Positions 54,746 through 64,000 of a stretch of DNA of 64,000 nt are shown in pieces; the first letter of the stretch is position 1, and each line of letters begins with the position of its first letter. The DNA is from Apoderus coryli. Its lineage: Eukaryota > Arthropoda > Insecta > Coleoptera > Attelabidae. A program made the translations under genes and the position numbers. The notes beneath the pieces are model-generated. The model was not told the DNA's origin, did no database searches, and was given only the letters and a program-made list of their open reading frames with translations. The DNA is taken from positions 14,843,682 through 14,907,681 of the forward strand of contig OU452207.1 of the NCBI GenBank assembly GCA_911728435.2, in the 5' to 3' direction.

Positions 54746-54763
54746 AGGTCAAAGCAAAATTAC

Positions 54764-55888
54764 ATGGTATTACACAGAAGCCCATTTATGATGACGCCAC
54801 CGACCACCAGGCTGACTACTAGAAGAAATATACAGGGGGCGGGTCACTATTCGACGCCTGGCATTGACAACACGCCAGTGTCACCCGCAAATTCAAGTGT
54901 TACGTTGCCTACGGGAGCTGCAACAGGGGCCGTGCCGAAAATAATCCAAACACCACTAACGTCGGCTGCTATGGGCTTTCCCCCATATCCTCAACCCAGA
55001 ACTCCTGTGCGTCCTGGTATTCCTGGCATCGAGATACAAGATAACGCCAACAATCAAGGTAGGAATGTTACATTTTTTATTCCACCTTCGCATCAGGCGA
55101 TACCACCTCAGACAATGGTTTATCCACAACTTCAAAGTGAAGATCTGCCTCGTTTAATTAATAATATTGTCCAAAATACTGTAACAGCCGTTCTTGCAAG
55201 TCAACAAAGTGCTAGTGTTTCTAATAGTAATAATAATCATCTTGATTCGAAACTTTTAATAAACGTAGATCATATGCTCCCCGACTTTAATAATGAAGAC
55301 AGTATTCATCCAGTCGAATTTGTAGAACAAATAAAATATATTTTAATTAATAGTTCGGTTAATTTTGAACAATTAAAATTTGTATTGTTAAAAAAGTTTA
55401 AGGTTAAAGCTAAAGTTTGGGGAGAGGCTTTTCTAAAATCATTTAGTAGCTTTGATGAGTTTGAAGATGCATTTTTAAAATATTTTTGGGATGACACCAA
55501 ACAATTAAATATTAAATTTAAAATTTGGCAGGGACGATACGAGGGTGGTTCGTATACAGATCACTTTACAAAGTATGTTTCACTTGCGCGATATTTAAGA
55601 CCTCCGTTGTCTGATAGCGAACTAATAAGTGCAATTGCACGACATTTTCCAGCAAATATATCAACTGTTATTGTTGGGTCACAATCTCTTTCATCTGTGA
55701 TCCCTATTTTACAACAAGCTGATTATTACAGTAGGAAATGCTTGTATGAACCAAAAATTGAAAATCCTAAACAATTTACTAGAACTAATAATGGTAACTA
55801 CCAAAGTCGTAAATTGAATATTGCTGACTTTTCGGAGGAGAATATGGAAGGCTCTACTCAGGAAAACTTCAGCGAACACAGTCATTAG
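54764..55888 (+). CDS. gag: Gypsy Gag
   Basis: The frame is open from 54686 inside the LTR. The first ATG is 54764, giving 374 residues. A Pro/Thr-rich N-terminal region is followed by a capsid-like domain from about NVDHMLPDFNNED through KARYLRPPLSD-type sequence (SLARYLRPPLSDSELI). No CCHC knuckle is seen in the short basic tail. It forms the virus-like particle. Pol begins five bases after the stop in another frame, so re-initiation or frameshifting would be needed. Confidence 0.85.
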   Translation: MVLHRSPFMMTPPTTRLTTRRNIQGAGHYSTPGIDNTPVSPANSSVTLPTGAATGAVPKIIQTPLTSAAMGFPPYPQPRTPVRPGIPGIEIQDNANNQGRNVTFFIPPSHQAIPPQTMVYPQLQSEDLPRLINNIVQNTVTAVLASQQSASVSNSNNNHLDSKLLINVDHMLPDFNNEDSIHPVEFVEQIKYILINSSVNFEQLKFVLLKKFKVKAKVWGEAFLKSFSSFDEFEDAFLKYFWDDTKQLNIKFKIWQGRYEGGSYTDHFTKYVSLARYLRPPLSDSELISAIARHFPANISTVIVGSQSLSSVIPILQQADYYSRKCLYEPKIENPKQFTRTNNGNYQSRKLNIADFSEENMEGSTQENFSEHSH

Positions 55889-55893
55889 GTCCA

Positions 55894-58800
55894 ATGACTG
55901 ATGTTCTTATTAAACGGACCGAAAAAAATAAATTGGATTTCCCAAAGATTGTTGAAAATTTTGATTCGGACTGTGAGTTTGATCATGAAAATTGTAATGT
56001 AACTCATAAAACGTCCCCCGTAATATCAATACAAATTTTTAATTTCTCATTTCCAGCTTTAGTAGATACAGGCTCTGAAATAACTTGTTTGTCTGGTGAT
56101 GTTTATTCTCAGTTGTGCAGTTTTCATGAAAAGATTCCCATTTTTCCAGTTACTGGAGTCCGAATTACAGGTGCATTTCGTACAAAACAAAGAAAAATTA
56201 CACATCAGTTACAGTTAACTTTTGTAATAAACGAAAACGAATTTTGCCATGAGTTTTTATTGATTTCAGATTTAATTTTTCCAATAATTCTCGGAGTAGA
56301 TTTTTTATGTACATATAATGCGCAAATAAATTTAAATACAAAATGTTTGACTTTGATAAATAGTGAGCATAAAAACTTTACGGTTCCCGAGATAAAAAAC
56401 TACCATGAATATAAAGCACCTGAGGATTTGAAAAATATTCAAGCTGTGGCCATTAAACAAAATAAATACAATTTTATCAATTCTTTACAATTAGAAAAAA
56501 ATGATTTTAATATTGAATTTATAAATAATAATTCCTATTTAGATAACAAACAGAAAGAAGAATTAAAGTTTACACTGTTGCAACATAGGGATATATTTTC
56601 AAACATTCCGGGAAAAACGAATACTTATGAACATGTAATAAAATTAATTACGGATAAGCCTTTCAAAATCAGACAGTATCCAATACCATTTGCACATCGA
56701 GATGCAGTTAATAATGAAATTAAAAAAATGCTATCTTGGGGTGTAATCGAACCTGCGTCCACCCCATATATAAGCCCTTTAGTTACGGATGTTAAAAAGG
56801 ATGGATCTGTACGTGTGTGTCTCGATGCTCGACATTTAAATAAATTGATGGAAAAAGACAGCGAATTACCCCGGCCTATCGATGAAATCCTAAAGTCATT
56901 GTTTGGAGCCCCGTTTAAAACATCTCTGGATTTGTCTTCTGGCTACTTTCAGATTCCTCTATCGAAAAATTCTAAAAAGTACACAGGGTTTTTAGTGGGA
57001 ACAAAGTGCTACCAATTCACAGTGTTGCCATTTGGGTTATGCACAGCGGTGTCATCTTTTTCTCGTTTTGTTTCGCAGCTTTTTAGTGAGGAATGTTCTG
57101 ATTTTGTATTGTCTTATATTGATGACCTCCTTATTTATTCTAATACTTTTGAAGAACATATTTTGCATTTAAACCAGGTATTTTCTATTTTAAGAAGGGC
57201 TGGTTTAACACTTAAGTTCAGAAAATGCCAATTTCTGCCCACGAAATTAAGTTATTTGGGTTATGTCATTACTCCAAACAACATTGAGCCCGATCCTGAC
57301 CGCATTGAAATTATTAAAAATTTCCCAACACCTCGAAATGTTAAGGAGGCCCAAGGTTTCTTAGGCTTGTGTAACTACGATAGAGCTTTTTGTGAAAACT
57401 TTTCAGCTTTAGCTGAACCACTCTTCCAACTATTGAGAAAGAAATCGAGGTGGTTTTGGGGTGAACCTCAAGTGAATTCTTTTGATCAGTTAAAATTGGC
57501 CTTACAAAATGTTACTTTACTTTATCATCCTAATCATAACCTTCCATTTATTATTGAATGTGACGCCAGTGATAATGCTTTAGGTGCACAACTGTACCAG
57601 CGTTGTGAAGGTAAACGCTGTGTAATTGCTTATGCAAGTCGTTTATTACTAGACAGGGAAAGAAACTATACTTCTAACGAAAAGGAAGTACTGCCATTAG
57701 TTTTTGCTATTAAGAAATGGCGCACATATTTATTAGGCCGTACTTTTGAGGTTCTTACCGACAATCGCGCTTTGAGCTACATTCATACATGTCGCCTTCT
57801 TTCACCACGCATTACTCGCTGGGCGCTCACCCTCCAGGAGTATTCTTTTAATATCAAATATATAAAGGGTGCTGAAAACCAAATAGCCGACACATTGTCT
57901 CGTTTTACGTATCCAAGATTTAATGTGCCAAATGACAAATGCTTTAAATTGTTTTCTATAATAAAACTTTCTACTGATTTTAAGAAATGCATTGAGACTC
58001 TGCCCGAGCTTCAAAAAAATGATTCAGCACTTGGGAGAATCATATCATCATTGAAGAGTGACTCTAGTTTAGAATTACAAAATAGATATGTGATCAAGGA
58101 TGATCTATTGTTTGTAAGACATTCTGATGAGGAGCCATATGTGCTTTGTGTTCCTGCATCTTTTGTGGATCAGTGTGTTAGAACCTATCATGTCGAACTT
58201 GGTCATTTTGGAGTTTTTAAAACGTGGACTGCCCTGAAATTGGATTTCTGGTGGAAAAATATGTTTCGTGATATAAAAGGCATAGTCAAAAAATGCGAAA
58301 TTTGTCAAAAAAGTAAAGTATCAATTTTACCAAATCCACCTATGGTTTCCATTTTACCTGATAAAGTAAACGAAATTGTTTCCCTCGATTTGTACGGACC
58401 TTTGCTCGTCTCTAGGGGCGGAGTTACGTTTTTGTGTGTGATTGTCGATATTTTTTCTAAATACATTACTTTATATCCTTTGAAAAAGGCAACGACTAGA
58501 GCCATTTTGAACCGTTTACTTTTGGATTACTTCCGTAAGTTTCCAACACCTAAAAGGATTTTAACGGACCATGGATCCCAATTTACCGCAAAATCCTGGA
58601 CAAGGGTATTAGGTAATTTAGGGGTCTCTACTGTGTTTAGTTCTATTCGGCATCCACAGTCCAATCCAGTCGAACGGTATATGCGGGAGCTTTCGAGGCT
58701 CTTTCGGACATACTGCTTTGAAAACCATTCCAGATGGGCTAATGAGGTTAATAGGTTTGCTGGTTTTTTAAATTCGGTTGTGCACGAATCCACCGGATTT

Positions 58801-59184
58801 TGTCCCCGCGAACTTCAGTTTGAGAAAAATTCTCCTACCTTATTGCGGGAACTTATCAAGTACCCTTCTTCAGGCACTTCATTAGCCTATAATGCAAAGT
58901 TGATTTTAGCAAGAGAGACCATGCAGGGACGGGCTCAGCGTCGAACTATAAAGTCTAATCGCAACAGAAGTGTAATTTTTGAGCCAAATGAGTTAGTTTT
59001 ATTAAAGTCTAATCCTGTTTCATCGGTATTAACTTCACAAACAAAGAAGTTTTTACTTCTTTTCGAAGGACCATATCGCATTAAAAAGCAAGTCAGTTCT
59101 GCCACTTATGTTCTTATATATCTTAATTCTGACAAGGAAAGAGGAACTTTCCATTCTTCACATTTGAAGAAATTTGTTGCTTGA
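55894..59184 (+). CDS. pol: Gypsy Pol: protease, RT, RNase H, integrase
   Basis: 1096 residues from ATG 55894. Protease LVDTGSE with D58. RT: VCLDARHLNKL, LPFGLCTAVSSFSRFV and YIDD at 408-411. RNase H: ECDASDNALGAQLY around 557. Integrase: HVELGHFG...CEICQKSK zinc region, then D832 (SLDLYGPL), D892 (TDHGSQF) and E927 (NPVERYMREL). No stop or frameshift. No chromodomain recognised at the C-terminus. Together with the intact Gag this element may still be mobile. Confidence 0.92.
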   Translation: MTDVLIKRTEKNKLDFPKIVENFDSDCEFDHENCNVTHKTSPVISIQIFNFSFPALVDTGSEITCLSGDVYSQLCSFHEKIPIFPVTGVRITGAFRTKQRKITHQLQLTFVINENEFCHEFLLISDLIFPIILGVDFLCTYNAQINLNTKCLTLINSEHKNFTVPEIKNYHEYKAPEDLKNIQAVAIKQNKYNFINSLQLEKNDFNIEFINNNSYLDNKQKEELKFTLLQHRDIFSNIPGKTNTYEHVIKLITDKPFKIRQYPIPFAHRDAVNNEIKKMLSWGVIEPASTPYISPLVTDVKKDGSVRVCLDARHLNKLMEKDSELPRPIDEILKSLFGAPFKTSLDLSSGYFQIPLSKNSKKYTGFLVGTKCYQFTVLPFGLCTAVSSFSRFVSQLFSEECSDFVLSYIDDLLIYSNTFEEHILHLNQVFSILRRAGLTLKFRKCQFLPTKLSYLGYVITPNNIEPDPDRIEIIKNFPTPRNVKEAQGFLGLCNYDRAFCENFSALAEPLFQLLRKKSRWFWGEPQVNSFDQLKLALQNVTLLYHPNHNLPFIIECDASDNALGAQLYQRCEGKRCVIAYASRLLLDRERNYTSNEKEVLPLVFAIKKWRTYLLGRTFEVLTDNRALSYIHTCRLLSPRITRWALTLQEYSFNIKYIKGAENQIADTLSRFTYPRFNVPNDKCFKLFSIIKLSTDFKKCIETLPELQKNDSALGRIISSLKSDSSLELQNRYVIKDDLLFVRHSDEEPYVLCVPASFVDQCVRTYHVELGHFGVFKTWTALKLDFWWKNMFRDIKGIVKKCEICQKSKVSILPNPPMVSILPDKVNEIVSLDLYGPLLVSRGGVTFLCVIVDIFSKYITLYPLKKATTRAILNRLLLDYFRKFPTPKRILTDHGSQFTAKSWTRVLGNLGVSTVFSSIRHPQSNPVERYMRELSRLFRTYCFENHSRWANEVNRFAGFLNSVVHESTGFCPRELQFEKNSPTLLRELIKYPSSGTSLAYNAKLILARETMQGRAQRRTIKSNRNRSVIFEPNELVLLKSNPVSSVLTSQTKKFLLLFEGPYRIKKQVSSATYVLIYLNSDKERGTFHSSHLKKFVA

Positions 59185-59228
59185 CTGATGTGTAACAAAT
59201 TACCAACTTTGAAACGTTGTTAATTTGT

Positions 59229-59239
59229 TTGGGGGCGAA
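59229..59239 (+). promoter_or_regulatory. Polypurine tract
   Basis: GGGGGCGAA directly precedes the 3' LTR. Confidence 0.6.
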
Positions 59240-59736
59240 TGTAACGAAATTTATAAGTTTAATGTTTTATTTAAATAAGTAAATATAAAGATGAAATCTA
59301 TTTTGTAGTTCCTTTTCTGGCCAACGGAGGTCTATACCTAGCAGGTTCAGAATAAATAAATATGTATCTATTTTTATAAAAAACTTAACTTGATATGGGC
59401 ATTTCAGTAGCACATATTTTCATTCATTTATTGTTTACAGTCAAGTGGTTATAATTAAAGTTTCACTTTGCCTTTTGTTAAGGATTTTAGTGATACTGAC
59501 CTGATTTAGGTAAGTCTGTGTTTCACTGTCAGTCTTTGTGTTGGATTAATTGTTTGGTTCAGCCCGCTAATTACACATTTTCTTCATGTACAAATATTGA
59601 ATTGTATAAGTTTTAGCTCTGACGAAATAGACTAATTTTGTCATATGTGACTTTTTTTTAGGGGACTGCAAAAGTAAACGTATACCATAAATTTAGTTTG
59701 TTTTTAATTTGGCCTGCCGAACCCTACTTCGTTACA
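59240..59736 (+). repeat. 3' LTR (497 bp)
   Basis: Matches 54219-54724 except for the missing 9 bp and about three base changes. Confidence 0.9.
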
Positions 59737-59741
59737 AAATA

Positions 59742-60262
59742 TCAAAAGTGACCTATCGCTGTAAAGCAGATAAAAAATGATTTAAAATGATCGGCGGGAT
59801 TCTCGTTTTCATGGTATCCTGTGTCCTGTTGTTGTCGTCCGTTGTCCTGGGTTCTGTTATCCTCTCCTGGGTCCTGGGTGTTGTTGTCCTGTCCTGTTTG
59901 GTCCTGGGTTGGGTCGTCACCTTGATGGTCCTTGGGTTGTTTGGGGAGTCTTCTGTTGTCATTGTCCTCTTCTTGATCCATGTCGTCATCCTGCAGCAAC
60001 TCAAAACGGTTGCTTGTTTCGACATGTGCCGTTCTTTTGCTGTAGCGGGACGACTTCTGCTTCCTCTTCCTTGTTTCAGGGTCAAAGCTGTAACCCTCAT
60101 CAGAGAACCGTTCACTCCCGAAGTCTTGTGTTTCGTCCTGCTGTTTTTTTAACAACAAGTTCACTTGCTCCATGAGCTTCTTATTCTAAAAACTAAATAT
60201 CTTTGGCTTGTCGCCTGTTGGTGCTGATAATTTCAGCAATGTCCTCTTGGGAGATCATGATG
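59742..60262 (-). pseudogene. Hydrophilic ORF1-like protein of a retroelement, broken
   Basis: An ATG at about 60262 starts MISQEDIAEIISTNRRQAKD. A stop near 60189 follows; the frame then resumes (60173-59742) with a coiled coil-like MEQVNLLLKKQQDE, TSNRFELLQDDDMDQEE and a low-complexity D/Q/N tail. The NRFELL pattern occurs near the start of several non-LTR ORF1 proteins, but I do not recognise the family. The last ~40 bp are duplicated at 63959-64000, so the Gypsy element above landed just beyond this frame. The opposite-strand frames here are shadows. Confidence 0.4.
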
Positions 60263-60365
60263 ATAAACACTTTTGTATATATATAACACAAAAATAAAAT
60301 AGCTTAGTATTATTTACGTACAAGTTGTCTTGTCGGTGTCTAAACACTGTATGACTGCCGATTTC

Positions 60366-60560
60366 TGTGTTCACGGCTCGTATTTATACACCCCAGAGCG
60401 GTCCCCACCTTCCCGGCTTTCGGTTTCCCTACCTCTGTGGTAGAGCGCACACACACGACAGCCACATCAGTATGTATCGATGCATCGTTGATGCAGGGGG
60501 TACAAACGGTAATATGGTACAGGGTGGACGGAACTACGTCAATACATTGAAACGGAAAAT
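60366..60560 (-). promoter_or_regulatory. Promoter-like module shared with 38760 and 50260
   Basis: The minus strand reads GTTCCGTCCACCCTGTAC, then GATGTGGC(T/C)GT, GGGGACCGC, and GTATAAATACG near 60386. The same order appears at 38930-38780 and 50430-50290. It lies 100-300 bp upstream of the ORF1-like start at 60262, so it may be its promoter or LTR U3. Confidence 0.45.
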
Positions 60561-60599
60561 AAAATCACCACTGTAGAGAAACAGAAAATCAAAAGTAAC

Positions 60600-61138
60600 T
60601 GAGAATCAGTGTCGCTGTCCTTAGGGCTATCAATTTCTGTAACTATCTGATCGATTTTCTTAGGTTTACTTTTACCAGCAATTCCTGTGGGACGATATTT
60701 GATTTTTTAAATACGTCCACTATTTGCCTTTTCTCGCTGTGCACTGTGCTTCAGTATACGACCTTTGAAAAAAGACTTACAGTCCCCAAAAGTAAAGTGT
60801 CTATCAATAGATCTGATGCAATAAAAAAAGTAATTCAAGATTCTTCTGAAAGATTTGAAGGCATATTTTTCTGCGCCTTGTCCTTGTCGACTGCATCAAC
60901 ATAACGTAAAGAATGACCTCTCAAAAAACAAGTCGACTAACGAATAACAACAATTAAGGTTTCTCAAGTGCTTTGATAGCTTGGTCTTCATTTGACTAAC
61001 CTGAAATGAAAAAAAAATAATTTTGTGCTGGATTAGTGTAACATATATTAAAATTTAATAGAAAAAAAATGTCGATTACAAATGAAAAGATCGACTATGA
61101 TATTAGGTATATACTATCTCATGCTTTTCAAAACTTAC
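60600..61138 (-). other. Possible intron and downstream exon of the 61139-61502 exon
   Basis: On the minus strand the 61138 donor is followed by an AT-rich stretch and a pyrimidine-rich acceptor (TTTTTTTCATTTCAG, about 61006). After it QMKTKLSKHLRNLN reads for about 30 codons. The simplest join of the two exons runs into a stop, so the exon structure is unproved or the gene is dead. Confidence 0.25.
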
Positions 61139-61502
61139 GATATTTTAAAAATATACTTCGTCCCTTAAGTGCTTCATCGAGGTCTACAGCTTCGTCTAGA
61201 GTTTTTATGGGTTTAAAAATATTTGCTTGGGATATAATGAATCCGCTTTCCCGAGGAAATTGTGCTAATGCAGCGAGTTTGGCTTTTATTCTTGTGAATG
61301 AACGAATAATTTTTTCATTGGTGTCTTTTCTTTCAACCAATTTAGATTCTAAATTTTTTATTTGTATTAAAATTTTCTCTGTGATTTCATCGCTAGAGTT
61401 TAGATTTATTGGTAGAGTGAAATCGGTTAACTGTTGCAGTCCAAGTTGATTTGGCCCAAAGGAAATAACGTTATTTAAAATTCCTGGGTCATCTGTTGAT
61501 GT
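61139..61502 (-). CDS. Putative internal exon of a host-type gene (DUF4806-like?)
   Basis: The 364-bp minus-strand stretch is open in one frame and is bounded by a good acceptor (TATATTTTTCAG) and a consensus donor (GTAAGT at 61138-61133). It encodes SFGPNQLGLQQLTDFTLP, a helical KNLESKLVERKDTNEKI segment, and FKPIKTLDEAVDLDEAL. The last resembles the region FPIKTLEEL...EEKL at the start of DUF4806 domains. No transposase or RT motif. It is the only place in the window that looks like an ordinary spliced gene, but it may be a captured fragment in the duplicated block. Confidence 0.35.
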
Positions 61503-61739
61503 CTGAAAAATATAAATATATTAAAATTCTATTTAAGAATTTATTTGAGGATTTCACAACATAAACACGTATGTCAACGTCGATATAATTTGGAAAATAC
61601 TAGTCTAAAAATACTTAATATGCTAAATCATTGAAAATATCTTCATTTTCTTGTGGCGATAGGACACTCTGTGACATAGTATGCATAGGCGGCACTATTC
61701 TAATATTAAAATTTATGGTGTTGATACTGGCGTTGGCTC

Positions 61740-63370
61740 ACAAACTACTGTGCCTGTTTTCTCTCTTATAATTTAATACTAAATTGTATTAGTAAAAAGA
61801 AATTAGATTAATAATAATAAATAAGCAATTAGAACGATTTAGAGCGTTTAGTTAGAATTAAAAATCAAAGTGTCTTCCAAAATGCTGTTTTCTCTCTCAT
61901 AATTTAAAACTAAATTTTATTAGTAACAAGAAATTAGATCAAGCGTAAATAAGCAATTTAGAGCATCTGGTTACTATTAAAAATCAAATCATAAATAAGC
62001 AATTTAGAACAATTTCGAGCGTTTAACTAGAATTAAAAATCAAAGTGTTGTTTTCTCTCTCTCTATAATTTAAAACTAAATTTTATTAGTAGCAAGAAAT
62101 TAGGTTAAGCGTAAATAAGCAACTTGCAACAATTTCGTCACCCAAATTATGATAATCCTTATAAATACTTTTAAATCACCAGAAAACTGTTTACCGCTCA
62201 CAACCAACACTAAAGTTGAAATAAATCTAAGACGTCTTTTTTTATAAATAAGCAATTTAGAACAATTTAGAGCGTTTAGTTACAATTAAAAATCATAGTG
62301 TCTTTGAAAATGCTGTTTTTTCTCTTATAATTTAAAACAAAATTTTATTAGTAACAAGAAATTAGATTAAGCGTAAATAAGCTAATTAGAACGATTTAGA
62401 GCGTTTAGTTACTATTAAAAAGCAAAGTGTCTTTCAAAATGCTGTTTTCTCTCTTATAATTTAAAACAAAATTGTATTTCTAACAAGAAATCACATTAAG
62501 CGTAAATAAGCAATTTAGAGCATTTGGTTACTATTAAAAATCAAAGTGTCTTTCAAAATGCTGTTTTCTCTCTTATAATTTAATACTAAATTTTATTAGT
62601 AGCAAGAAATTAGATTAAGCGTAAATAAGCAATTTACATCAATTTCGTCACCGAAATTATGATAATCCTTATAAATACTTTTAAATCACCAGAAAACTGT
62701 TTACCGCTCACAACCAACTAAGCAATTTAGAACGATTTATAGCGTTTAGTTACAATTAAAAATCAAAGTGTCTTCCAAAATGCTGTTTTCTCTCTTATAA
62801 TTTAAAACTGAATTTTATTAGTAACTCGAAATTAGACTAAGCATAAATAAGCAATTTAGAACAATTTCGAGCGTTTAATTAGAATTAAAAATCAAAGTGT
62901 CTTTCAAAATGCTGTTTTCGCTCTTATAATTTAATACTAAATTTTATTAGTAGCAAGAAATTAGATTAAGCGTAAATAAGCAATTTACAACAATTTCGTC
63001 ACCCAAATTATGATAATCCTTATAAATGCTTTTAAAGCACCAGAAAACTGTTTACCGCTCACAACCAAATCTAAAGGTGAAATAAATCTAAGACGTCTTT
63101 TTTAATAAATAAGCAATTTAGAACGATTTAGAGCGTTTAGTTACAATTAAAAATCCTATTGTCTTCAAAAATGCTGAATTACATTAAGCGTAGTTAGAAT
63201 TAAAAATCAAAGTGTGTTCCAAAATGCTGTTTTCTCTTTTATAATTTAAAACTAAATTTTATTAGTGACACGAAATTAGATTAAGCGTAAATAAGCAATT
63301 TAGAACAATTTCGAGCGTTTAATTAGAATTAAAAATCAAAGTATCTTCCAAAATGCTGTTTTCTCTACTT
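61740..63370. repeat. Satellite array with a higher-order insert
   Basis: About ten units of roughly 120-135 bp, each with AAAATGCTGTTTTCTCTC, TTATAATTTAAAACTAAA, AAGAAATTAGATTAAGCG and AATAAGCAATTTAGA. A second module (TTTCGTCACCCAAATTATG ... TTTACCGCTCACAACC) is inserted three times, near 62136, 62645 and 62994, giving a compound repeat. Confidence 0.85.
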
Positions 63371-64000
63371 CATCTTCTTAACCGCTTACAATAGGGATTT
63401 TAATTAACCGATATTTTTTTTTAATCAACAGGGTATATTCAGAGGTATAGAACTCGAAATTAATATTAAGCGTATAATTTTACAAAATCATTTAAGGTAC
63501 CTAGCCAATGAACTATTTTAAATATAGTGTGTTTATTCATCATACACTGGTAAGGAAGAAGGTAATTTTTGGGTCAATTATATAAAAAATATATAATACC
63601 TACTTATTTTCGTGATGTATGTTGAAAAAAATCGGTTGTGTCGCCTCAAAACTTTCCCGACAAGATATAATATAATTAAAAATATATGACCTGCGTAACG
63701 AAACAGAATTTTAATAATAATAATTGTATTATTTTCAATAAATTAACGTAACAAACTAACTACTTTATTCAAAAATTAGAAGCAAAAAAAAAGTTACGCC
63801 AGAGCTGGGATTCGAAGCCGTAACCTCCGCGCATGAAGCAAAGCCTCTATCCACGGCGCCTCACCAACTTTTAAAATATTCTATTTGTAATATACATATA
63901 TACGTTCTAACTAACTAACTGAAAATTTAAACGCCATTTTCTAGAGGAGTATGGGAGCAAATATCAAAAGTGACCTATCGCTGTAAATCAGATAAAAAAT
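63371..64000. repeat. Duplicated AT-rich flank, second copy (empty Gypsy site)
   Basis: Matches 53641-54218 then, without the Gypsy element, 59737-59778. The junction at 63957-63964 reads GCAAATATC. The block runs off the window edge. Confidence 0.88.
63797..63868 (-). repeat. tRNA-like sequence, second copy
   Basis: Minus strand contains GTGGATAGAGGC and GGCTTCGAATCCC. It is nearly identical to 54053-54123 and part of the same duplicated block. Confidence 0.45.

Larger units (their letters stand above)
54219..59736 (+). mobile_element. Gypsy element with intact gag and pol, no env
   Basis: 5518 bp. The 5' LTR is 506 bp and the 3' LTR 497 bp; they differ by a 9-bp indel (TTCCTTAAG near 54420) and about three substitutions. 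Flanked by AAAA/AAAT, where the empty copy at 63957-63964 reads GCAAATATC, consistent with a 4-bp duplication. Separate gag and pol frames. Young but older than EV2. Confidence 0.92.

Noticed and set aside
59753..60175. Overlapping open frames on both strands, including hydrophobic valine-rich translations.
   Set aside because: They are shadows of the D/Q/N-rich minus-strand ORF1-like frame.
61560..61740. A possible further exon upstream of 61502 (about 35 codons open on the minus strand).
   Set aside because: It ends in a stop before any GT donor, so it cannot be linked to the exon at 61139-61502 with confidence.
1..64000. CRISPR arrays, bacterial operons, ribosome-binding sites, rRNA genes and intact tRNA genes.
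   Set aside because: No regularly spaced identical short repeats, no bacterial gene organisation and no rRNA sequence. The only tRNA-like segments lack a credible cloverleaf.

Overview
The window is AT-rich animal DNA with no recognisable intact host gene. It is built almost entirely of transposable elements nested inside one another. The mix points to an insect, possibly a beetle, but the sequence does not fix the species: two errantivirus-like Gypsy elements, two other Gypsy elements, BEL/Pao, Ty1/copia, jockey/R1/CR1-type non-LTR elements, Tc1/mariner, pogo-like and Transib/RAG1-like DNA elements.

Layout. 1-1500: degraded copia (-). 1694-2355: broken non-LTR ORF1 (+). 2.4-8.5 kb: gene-poor DNA with a decayed two-exon fragment, a diverged tandem repeat, and two tandem copies of a hammerhead-ribozyme-like motif (6587-6831). 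8.5-11.5 kb: CR1-like element (+) cut by a pogo-like transposon (-). 11.5-16.0 kb: truncated errantivirus-like element (+). 16.0-22.8 kb: jockey-like element A (-), interrupted by a short non-LTR insertion with an exact 6-bp target duplication and by a CR1-like element that itself carries a Tc1/mariner element with an intact transposase and 342-bp inverted repeats. 22.9-30.6 kb: RNase H-bearing element R (-), split by jockey-like element B, which is split by a Gypsy element with identical 158-bp LTRs (23199-26124) and a second CR1-like element (27517-30120). 30.6-36.9 kb: mariner remnant, then a BEL/Pao element split by a Transib/RAG1-like transposase. 36.9-39.0 kb: non-LTR fragment and an LTR-like GC-richer segment.

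38.7-52.8 kb is a tandem duplication of about 2.6 kb. A complete young errantivirus-like provirus (39274-48160) sits in the first unit, and the second unit preserves the empty site. This provirus has LTRs that look identical, one gag-pol frame of 1596 codons and an env frame that appears to depend on splicing. 53.3-64.0 kb is a second duplicated block of satellite, tRNA-like sequence and flank. A Gypsy element with intact gag and pol (54219-59736) occupies one copy and the other copy keeps the empty site. A possible spliced host-type exon lies at 61139-61502 (-).

There is no pathway in the usual sense. The genes are the replication and integration machinery of independent elements. Apparently intact are the Tc1/mariner transposase, the gag-pol and env of the 39-48 kb provirus, and the gag and pol of the 54-60 kb element; almost everything else carries stops, frameshifts or truncations. 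All family assignments come from motif recognition by eye, and identities were judged by reading, not by alignment software.
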